Origin: Acheta domesticus
Lineage: Eukaryota; Arthropoda; Insecta; Orthoptera; Gryllidae
DNA length: 64,000 nt
Assembly (NCBI GenBank): GCA_031308135.1
Contig: JAHLJT010000631.1
Span: 37,533,890-37,597,889 of the forward strand
Reading direction: 5' to 3'
Shown one piece after another: positions 55,990 through 64,000 of the stretch. The notes below the pieces were generated by a model, which worked only from the letters and a program-made list of their open reading frames with translations, did not search any database and had not been told where the DNA came from. The first letter of the stretch is position 1. Each line of letters begins with the position of its first letter. A program made the translations under genes and the position numbers.

Positions 55990-57786
55990 TGTAATGATTT
56001 CATTATTCTTAGGCATTCCCCAAAACAATTGTGGACAAAAGAGTAAATATTTAGGATCTATAGTCTATGAAGTAAACAACGTGTATGATGAATCGATGAA
56101 CAAGACAAAAGAACAGCGCGCCGCGGAAGGTGTATTTCGATCCTTCTGGAGAATTTTAAGGGGTTCAATAAATTCGGAAAGAAATTTTGACGATCCAGTT
56201 AGTTGAAGAAGAATTAAATGAACGCTGTAATTTTTGTTTGAACGAGATCGGACGACGGGTTCTCTTAAAATTGTAATTAGAAAATTTAGAGGAAAAGCCC
56301 AGTCGAACATGTTAAATAGCATGACTTGAATTATCAAGATTTCGCGAAGAAATGCTAATTAAACAACGAGAGGCGGCGGGAATCGTCGTAATATGAATTT
56401 AGCAAAATTTATAAATAGTTTCGAGAGTTTATAAAAACATTGAACGCCCTAAATAAATAAATATTACAAACTAATAATACCAGAAAACAAGCGACGAATT
56501 ATTGCTGTGGAATGTCGACAGAAAAATTAGCATTTTCGACGTGAAATAAATAGAGAACAGCCGTCTTGACAAGAAAATCTTAACATTGGGGAAAAGCTGA
56601 AACGAATAAACACGAAAACAAGTCAAAACGAAGAATATGGCACATTTTTAAAAAAATTTATGGAAACAACAATGAAAAAGCGAAATGGATTTCGCCGGCA
56701 TTTTTTCATAATCCGGGTTAACATGTTAAATCGACATGATTTTTGACTTCACTTCGGTCTAGTCAGCGGTTGAAAGGACATGGTTTCATGATTTTAAATT
56801 CTTTCCGACTTAGACATTTTTGGGCGGCGGATAGAAAGTGAATAATGGACATATAACTGTGCAGACATTGTTAATGCAGTAAACATTTTGAAGAGAGAAG
56901 AAGTATTATTTTCTGTAGTGAATTTGTGGCGCAAGGTGTTTGGACTATTTTATGGAATTCTTGGGGAGAAATATTTGAAGAGAACCGGCCCGTGCACGAT
57001 TGGAACGTGCGAGGACATCGAATGCGTGCGAGTGAGCGCGCATAGGACCACCGAACCGGCAACGGCGCTGTTTTTCGACGATGCAGAAAAAAGGAAAGTG
57101 ATGCATTCGCGAAATAATCAACAAAAAAAATCAGATCTGAACTTGCGCATATTCAAGACGTAAATAAACGTTCATGAGAATCTTAAAATTTTACGAAATT
57201 TTATAGGCGGAATTAATGTAATATAATAATTTGTCAGCTAGGATCTAGTATTTGTTAGTTTTTCATTTTTCATTGTTGCCTTAGAAGTACGTACGTACAT
57301 AGTGTTGGTAATAACATTGATTTGTTTTGAAGAAAGGAATTCCTAAATATTAGTAAATTGTAAAACGGTTAATTAATGGCCATTTCGTGTTCTAATTAAT
57401 TGTGATTCATGCAATTGGGCAATAGCATTTTAAAGAAAATCATAACAATATTGCCAAGCATAAGTAAATGGTTACGCGCTGTGCATTGTTGCCGAAAGAA
57501 ACAAATAGATAAGAAATTAAAATTCTTGCTTTCCTGTTTGAGAATATATGTTTTATTTCAGTATTTAGTAGCCCTGTGCATGCTGCTTTGTTAAACGTTG
57601 TTTACAGGTAATTCCCGTACGGGGCCGTCCACGACCTACGACCAAAACAAATTTTATGCAACGCCATTAAATAATAATATTGATAAATTGAGTAAGAGAG
57701 GTACAGTTGCATTGACCCCCGTGTAAAGAGCAAATAGGAGAAGGGGAAATAAATAAATAAGTGAAATCGAGGGAAGACCCGTTGCA
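55990..57786. mobile_element. TG...CA element, copy 1 (possible solo LTR), 1.8 kb
   Basis: Starts TGTAATGATTTC, ends CCGTTGCA, and is flanked by ATAT (55986-55989 and 57787-57790). It shares blocks in the same order with 58202-60237: 'gaatcgatgaacaagacaaa', 'gcgcgccgcgga', 'gatcggacgacgggtt', 'gaaatggatttcgccggcat' and 'ggtaattcccgtacggggcc'. No long ORF. TG...CA ends with a 4-bp duplication fit a solo LTR of a Gypsy-like element. The weak inverted ends (TGTAA...TTACA in copy 2) also allow a Ginger-like DNA element. Confidence 0.65.
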
Positions 57787-57878
57787 ATATAAAATATATT
57801 ATATATATATATATATATATATTGTATATATAATATATATTGTATATATAATATATATTATATATATATATATTTATT
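57787..57878. repeat. AT-rich simple repeat
   Basis: TATATA runs separated by TTGTATATAATATATA units. It follows copy 1 directly and adjoins a truncated Helentron-type repeat. Confidence 0.85.
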
Positions 57879-60440
57879 TGCAGAAAAACTCTGTATCTTC
57901 AATTTTCTAGTTGGAGGAAGTCGGCGAAAACCTTTTTAAGTTTTCCAATTTTCGAAAATTTAGAGTTAATCGTGAAAAACGGATCTGTGCCATCTTTATA
58001 AGTGTTAGATTTTAATATAAGATAATAAAAGTTAAATTTTAAGAAAAAATTTGGAGGTATTTTTGACAATTTTTTTGAAATGTCAGTAGGGCTTCATGCA
58101 AAGTCCCCCTAAAAATTAATGAATGTCAAAATCTCAGAGCTTCGTCTCAGGCCAGATCGACAGTTGTTTCTTTTTCAGTTTGGCAAAAATCCTACGCATA
58201 GTGTAATGATTTCTTCTACTGCATAGAAACCCCGAAATTCCCCATAAACGGTTTCGAAATAAATGTAAACATTGAGTAGTCTATAGCAGGAAGCGGCCCA
58301 ACTATACATGAACCATAGCTAAGCGGCCGGCCTGTACTTGAATCGATAGTGACAAGACAAAAGAATGACGCGCCGCGGAATAATCATATTTTATAATTTT
58401 TAAAAACGCGTACAGAAATAAAGTCTGACAAAATAGCGAATTAGATATGGAATAAATAAACATTTTGGAGTTTGTTTGGACGCGATCGGACGACGGGTTC
58501 GCATAAATTTTGAATATGTAGAAATGGAAGAAAAAGGTCATTGAGACGTTCAAATACAATAGCATAAATGTCAAGATTTTATGAAGAAACCTTGATGTGG
58601 GCGACGAAAGGCGTTGCTAATCAGCATAATTTAAAATTAGCGAAATTATGGAATGCTTAAAAGACTTGTAGAACGTCGGAATTTTTTATTTTCAAGAAAT
58701 CTTGTATGTTAATAATGTCGAAAACAATTGCCGAAGTAGTGCATAATTTCGACATAGAAATTCATTATTTTCGGCATATTAAGCGTTAAAAACGTCTATT
58801 TTGGCAATAAAACTCGGACGTTGAGCACAAGTAGTAATAAAGAAACGTAATGGCATGTCAAAATAACTAATATTTTAGATGTTAGAAAATTGTATGAAAT
58901 AACAATAGAGGATGCAAGAATGGAATTCGCCGGCATTTGTAAAAAACAGTAGACACGAACTTAAGTGGTGAATCAACGCTGAATTTGCGTCACTTTTGAG
59001 TCAGAGCTCGTGTAGGCAAGACACCGAATTCATGTTAGGCTGTTTTAAGATTTTGTGTGCAAGCCGGACTTAGAATATTTGTTATCGAACAGTGCAGTGC
59101 TAATGGACATAGAATTTTTGTCGGAAAAACGTGAACGATTTCGGACTTAGTGCATTCGCAGCTAATCGACGCGGCAAATATGTTTTAACATGAACATGAA
59201 AAAAAAAACTGCAATTATTTCTGTGAGACACGGTCGAAAGTTTTATCGAACGAATTGTAATTTCATTTTTACATAGTGAACTTTATTTTCGCGAGGCAGC
59301 GACGGCGTCCATTGTTGTCGTAAGAATTTGATACTGACGCGGCAAATACTTAATGAAGAAGTTTATTTTGTATGTGCTTCGCAAAAATGCAGTCGCAGAG
59401 TAATTAAGAAATTCTTGGAGGCTATGGTTTTCTTTTGGAAGTTGGAGAATGCAGTTTTGGTGTAAGCGGATCTGTCGACGCGTGCAATTGGGCACGCAAA
59501 ACTGGTGACCGTATTTGGGGCAACGACGACGTGCTAGCTGCATTTCGACAAACAAAAGTGTCTGCATTTGTTTTGTGTAGTATTCCCAGTTAAAATCTGT
59601 ACAAGACCAAGAATGTTTAAGACAAAATAATTTAAATTCTTTGCAAATTAGTTGAGAGAGATGTTGTGAAGTATTTTACAAAACATAATGCATGCGAGTT
59701 GTCGCTGAGCAAAGTTATAAAAAATAAATGTTATTAACAAATGGTCAACGTAAGTACAGAAAAAAATAGATAAATATTTTTACAACAAAGGGAATTCCTA
59801 CATAAATTAAATAGTCAGTCAGTTGGTTTTGTCATTTGGATTTTTAAGTGTTATTGTATCATCTTGTATTGTTGATGTTGCAAAGCGAGTGTGTATGTGT
59901 GTGTCTTTGTATTGTTGTATTTACATGTTGTCTAGTTACTGGGTAAGGGCTTTACGAAAGCGAAGAGAATTCCATGTGAATACTTATTTTTGAAAAGAAA
60001 TAAATTAATGAGAACGGAATTTCCGAAGTTCTCCTTTCTCTCACAGAAAATCTGTCATTATTTTGAATTAAATAGAAGCCTGGGTATGCTGCAGTATTGA
60101 ACGTTAGTTTACAGGTAATTCCCGTGGGGGCCAGCCACGACCTGCCACCAAAGAAATTTACTGTAACCACGTAACAAATAAATTGTAGTGATTTTGGTGA
60201 GAGGGTAAAGAGAAGATTAAGTGAAATAACCGTTACAATAGTTTACGCGCTAGTGTTGTTCAGATACACCAGAGACGGACAGACGGACGGAAGTTTTGAA
60301 AAAAAAAAAACAACACTTTTTCGGTAACAAGGGATCTCAAAACGTATATTTCCGTTGAAATCTCGAAATTGATTTTCAACAGTATTACATAACGTTCCCT
60401 ATACTATGTATATTACTCCGTATATAATGTGTATACCATA
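57879..60440 (-). repeat. Helentron-type repeat split by TG...CA copy 2
   Basis: The left half 57879-58201 ('agttggaggaagtcggcgaa', 'cgtgaaaaacggatctgtgc', 'atcctacgcata') continues at 60242 with 'tttacgcgctagtgttgttc', GACGGACAGACGGACGG and the 5'-end module TACTCCGTATATAATGTGTA at 60413. Joining 58201 to 60242 recreates the 'ctacgcatagtttaggcgct'-type sequence seen at 41867 and 45325. Confidence 0.65.
58202..60237. mobile_element. TG...CA element, copy 2 (possible solo LTR), 2.0 kb
   Basis: Starts TGTAATGATTTC, ends CCGTTACA, and is flanked by ATAG (58198-58201 and 60238-60241). It is inserted in a Helentron-type repeat whose intact sequence is known from other copies. It is about 240 bp longer than copy 1 and lies in the same direction, 415 bp away, but with its own target duplication, so the two are separate insertions. 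The minus-strand frame 59283-59567 has no recognised motif. Confidence 0.7.
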
Positions 60441-61183
60441 CATTTCATTTTCATGATCCTGTAATTTCATTTCTACCCTTTGAAAATTGATTGAATGACT
60501 CTTTACTTGCAAAAATGTGGGCACAAAGATTACTCTGAATATCTTGTCTATTCTCAACTTATGTGTATAAACGAACATCAACACTTTGAAGAGTAGTACT
60601 TAATATCTGTTTAGTTTCTGCTTTGTAAATCTCTAACTTGATCTCTAACGCCGTGGCGTGTTTTGCAACCTTTTCATGAGTGTCCTGCTTAAAGTTTACA
60701 ACATTTTTCCCTAATTTCAATCTACTGTTTTGTAATTTAGCTTCATTTTGTTTAATAATACTTAAACGTTCCCTAAACCCTGTCAAATGCTGCTCTAATT
60801 TTCTATTTACTTTAGACGATTGTTGCTTAAAATTAGATGATTGTTGGTGTACTTTTTTATTTATTTCATATTATTGTGGCTCTAATTTTTAATTTATTTT
60901 ACATGATAGTTGCTCTAATTTGTTATTTATTTCACATTATTGATGCTGTAATTTGTTATTTATTTCACATGTTTGTTGCTCTAATTTCTTATTCAGTTGA
61001 CATAATGGTTGCTCTAATTTGTTTAGCAAAATCACGAACAGATTCAAACTTTTCCGACGATGTGGTTTGGGTAGTTTCTACCTGCTGTGGGGTGCTACCT
61101 CGGACGCTTCACTTTCGGGAACTTCTTCAGCGGTTCTGACCTGCCCGATTCTTTCAGCCGCCCGTTCCACCGAAACTACGTAA
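60441..61183 (-). pseudogene. Decayed coiled-coil (gag-like?) gene
   Basis: On the minus strand the readable N-terminus MAGFP (about 61878) lies beyond the MITE. VERAAERIGQVRTAEEVPES then runs to a stop near 61090. Next come repeats of NKLEQQxCEIN type and an open part, LTGFRERLSIIKQNEAKLQN to SVDVRLYT, ending at 60559. The composition (K, E, Q, L, no Pro) indicates a long coiled coil. It may be a Gag protein of a retroelement or a host gene relic; no zinc knuckle or protease was seen. Multiple stops make it non-functional. Confidence 0.45.
60800..61025 (-). repeat. 33-bp tandem repeat, about 7 units, coding for an 11-residue motif
   Basis: Units such as 'ttgctctaatttgttattta' plus 'tttcacattattg' recur at a 33-bp period and diverge toward the left end. 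Read on the minus strand each gives N-K-L-E-Q-Q-x-x-E-I-N, suggesting an 11-residue coiled-coil repeat. Several units now contain stop codons. Confidence 0.75.
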
Positions 61184-61862
61184 GGCCTCATTCACAATGC
61201 AAACTTAAACATAATGTAATGCTGTAAGCTTAGCCGCAAAATTTACACGTAAAAACAAAAGTTCACAATGAAGAACGTAAGTTTCGCCTGAACCAATCAG
61301 AATTCAATGTATTGAAACTTGATTGATTCTTCTCTAACATGGTGAAAAGATCTTTCCACCATGGTTTCTAGCTTTTTCTTCGAGAGTCCTATCAATCTGT
61401 CTTTATGTACATGCGAGTAGATTTTGTAATAGTGCTCACATATCCTTCATCTTATAAACAAAAATTCTCATGAACCAAATTCATGAGTAATTCGTCGGAC
61501 ATAATTAGCTTATTCGCCATCTCAGGTTAAAGTCACAATATAAATTGTCCGAATTCTTACATTGAATTCACTACACGCATCAAGTGTTCGTATACTAGTT
61601 CTCTACATTACAATAACAATGACATAACCACAAACTACTTGAACACAATCTGAAATCAAATTTCCATGCTGCTCTCTGATTGGTCTTCGGTAGAATTCCA
61701 ACGTAAACTTAACGTAAAAGCTTGGAGCTTGAAAACTCTTAAGTTTACGGTTTTACGCCAATGGTTACGTCGAGGCATTATGAATGGTCTCTGTTAACAA
61801 CACATTTCTAGGTTTTGCGGCTACGTTACGTTTACGTTTAAGTTTGCATTATGAATGAGGCC
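61184..61862. mobile_element. Harbinger-like MITE, 679 bp
   Basis: Left GGCCTCATTCACAATGCAAA and right (complement) GGCCTCATTCATAATGCAAA begin a terminal inverted repeat that stays similar for about 60 bp (both continue CTTAAAC and reach TAGCCGCAAAA). It is flanked by TAA on both sides (61181-61183 and 61863-61865), the 3-bp TWA-type duplication of PIF/Harbinger. No transposase. It sits between the start codon and the body of the decayed coiled-coil gene. Confidence 0.8.
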
Positions 61863-61895
61863 TAAGGGAAACCTGCCATTGTTTGCGCGGCGTCG

Positions 61896-62928
61896 CTTCC
61901 GCCCGCCCCCTCAAGATTGTCCCTCTGTAGTAGATGGTCATGGTCCATTGCAACTTTGATATTATAAATACACAAGAGCATAACATATATTCTACCAAAG
62001 CATAAAGTTAAAAAATCAGAAAATTAACAGTCTCCTGAGTATGCTCTTGTTTACTAAACAATAAAGGTTCATAGCAAATGATGTCAAGAGCTGCAGCAAA
62101 AGCTCGTGACATTAAAACATTTCAAATGAAACGAATAAAAAAATTTAACATGAAAAGCCGATCTTTATGACTCTTGACTCGTAATCATATTCATCACAGT
62201 ATCCACAGCTCACTAAGAAATTAACATACAATACATGTACATTCTTTTGCAACACTTTGCCAGTTGACATTAAAGATTAAAATTGGTACAAAAGTTTAAG
62301 TCCCAGGTAAAATATTTTCTGCTGCATAACTGTTTCTATACAATTAGAGACTACACCAAGCATCAAAAAGGAAATAACCTTCATTTTAACAACCTTCATT
62401 TTAACAATGATATTTAATGTATTGCTTACTATTTGGACTGTATAATTCTAATCAACTTCTAACAAGTTTTGTACCTCAGCTTCTGGGTCGATGACTCCCA
62501 ACTCAATCAGGTATTTTGTCCAATTTCCTTGATCCTTTGAGAAAATCCTGAAATATCATCCTGTTTTGCTTCGGGACATAAATGTAACTCATTATGTCAC
62601 TCACATTACCTGTGCATGTCTTCTTGAATTCAGTGGGAAATGCAGTTACTCAAATTATCGTTCTCAATATTGCCTCGGCAGGAAGGATATTGCTTCACGA
62701 AGCACATGATGAGGAACAAGAGCCCAAATCCATAGTTGATTTGCCCTTGAAAATACATTTTCTTACATTAGAGCAAATACTTTGTCAAAAATTCTTGAGA
62801 AAAAGCCTTCGCGATGTTATATTTGACTGAAAAAGAACTAAGAAAAAATACAGTGGAGAAAGGCCTGACAGATAAATAACTGGCTTAAAAGAATTAAGTT
62901 TAGGTAAACCAAAAGATTTTTAAGCAAG
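61896..62928. other. No gene recognised
   Basis: A short GC-rich stretch at 61880-61915 is the 5' side of the decayed gene. Beyond it the sequence is AT-rich. An open + strand frame at 62594-62830 (MSLTLPVHVFLNSVGN...) has no recognised motif. Confidence 0.35.
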
Positions 62929-63312
62929 TGGTGCTACAACGGCACATTCTTATTGGAAACAGCTACGTAGTTTTGAAATATTGCACTTTCTGCGCTACTA
63001 ATATCTTAGTTATTATTTGAAAACATCTAATTCAACCAAGAAGCGAACAACTCACAGTTTCCATCGCAGTTTTGTCAGAACTATGTGAATTCTACAACTG
63101 TATAAAATATAATACAAAAATGTTGTCAACTGTTATGGGAAAAAGAAGCCTGATAACCCGGACAATATAGTAATGCATTTCATAGGGCCATGATTAAAAA
63201 ACATTATTCTAAAATAATGCAAAAATACTCTACTCACTACAAATGGTACAGCATTTGGTGCGAAGACTAAATATTTTCATGCAAATATCAACGTCATAAA
63301 TTTGCAATACTA
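62929..63312 (-). repeat. Helentron-type repeat, 3' part, uninterrupted
   Basis: Starts with the 3' end CAAGTGGTGCTACAACGGCAC (hairpin) and matches 17265-17594 closely ('ggaaacagctacgtag', 'tttccatcgcagtttt', 'actacaaatggtacagcatt'). It then runs through 'gaagactaaatattttcatg', the site that is interrupted by copia at 17594/22221. The family's subterminal ACTTTCCCG is lost here. Confidence 0.7.
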
Positions 63313-64000
63313 ATCCCAATTAGCAGGAAAGAGCGTAGTGGTTGGCCATCATGAAAATGGATAATTTCACATTTGCTCACGTGTTGTGGAGCCTTTCTTC
63401 TTGCACGGGAATGGTGGTTTAGTGCTTTCTTCCTCAAGTCCATTATTTTTCATCATTTGAATCTAATTCACTTCTTGTACTCTTTTTATAAAAAATATTA
63501 AATAATAGTTTATTGAAGTAGTTTTGCGTGAACTCATCAGAATTTTCCAAAAATGAATGAACAAGGATTTTGTAATCCGGGACCCTCTTTATTCTATAAC
63601 CTTTTTATGACTGTTATTGATTTATGGCCAGAAGTGTTATTTTCAAGAAAATTTTCAATTTTCAAAAATGAAAGGTTTGAATTTTTAACAAGTCACACGT
63701 TAATATTCATTTTATGCGCATTTTAAATTTAATGTCTTTCATTTGTCATGTGTACACATGTTCCAATCTTTTATGTATTTTCTTGAAATCTCCACAGTAT
63801 TCGAATGTATGTCTTGGTAGGTAATAAGAGACCTATTGGCTCTTACTTCTTTTTGTAATTAAAAATTTTAAGAAGAAAATAATTGTCTTTATATGTATTC
63901 CTTATTTCTGTATAAGGTATTTTACTATTCTTTTTTATATAGGATAAATGTCTAAAACCATTTACTAACAAAATTTGCGAAACCTGCTCCAGGAATTCAT
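63313..64000. other. No gene recognised
   Basis: AT-rich sequence to the window end. No coding signal or element terminus was identified. Confidence 0.4.

Noticed and set aside
55990..60237. A single retrotransposon with two 2-kb LTRs and a 415-bp interior
   Set aside because: Each copy has its own, different 4-bp duplication, and the sequence between them is simple repeat plus a Helentron fragment, so they are separate insertions.
60837..61139. Plus-strand 100-codon ORF rich in hydrophobic residues (membrane-protein-like)
   Set aside because: It is the complement of the 33-bp coiled-coil repeat array; the minus-strand reading explains the composition.
1..64000. tRNA genes, rRNA, CRISPR arrays and prokaryotic operons
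   Set aside because: Scanned by eye for GGTTCRANNCC-type B boxes and regularly spaced repeats; none convincing. The sequence is eukaryotic.

Overview
The window is AT-rich, intron-rich, repeat-dense animal DNA, almost certainly from an insect. The evidence is an insect-type fatty acyl-CoA reductase gene, DINE-1-like Helentron repeats, copia, Jockey/CR1-like LINEs, hAT and Harbinger-like elements, and a short repeat resembling known insect SINEs. I cannot name the species. No tRNA, rRNA, CRISPR or bacterial operon was seen.

Layout. About 0.2-1.25 kb is a GC/CpG-rich block, possibly promoter or exon. Between 5.7 and 10.8 kb lie three consecutive internal exons of a + strand fatty acyl-CoA reductase gene (5689-5881, 8733-8972, 10519-10776). 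Their splice phases fit exactly. The Rossmann-fold exons must lie left of the window and the last exon was not found. The introns hold SINE-like copies, one with a nested MITE, and Helentron-type repeats. From 11.7 to 15.4 kb a Helentron repeat is split by a 3.1 kb hAT, which is itself split by a smaller hAT, each with target-site duplications. From 17.3 to 23.7 kb another Helentron repeat is split by a full-length but dead Ty1/copia retrotransposon. From 23.7 to 32.3 kb there are mostly further copies of the same Helentron family, including one nearly complete copy (30811-32330). From 32.3 to 37.1 kb there is little apart from a TA-flanked MITE, a CpG-rich block ending in a splice-donor-like site, and a SINE copy.

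From 37.8 to 55.4 kb is a LINE graveyard. A CR1-like LINE on the minus strand (51185 to 37796) is cut in two by a 10405-bp element (38437-48841). That element has about 1.4 kb terminal inverted repeats and a GTAC target duplication, carries no large ORF, and contains a foldback element, Helentron copies, a LINE remnant and, in its right arm, an 882-bp hAT with its own target duplication. Upstream are pieces of three more LINEs. From 56 to 60.2 kb lie two independent copies of an unclassified element with TG...CA ends, each with its own 4-bp target duplication. From 60.5 to 61.9 kb is a decayed coiled-coil gene interrupted by a Harbinger-like MITE.

Only the acyl-CoA reductase looks like a functioning host gene. 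The rest is a layered record of transposition in which many insertion events can be ordered, several of them against uninterrupted sister copies in the same window. All calls come from reading the sequence; no database search was run.
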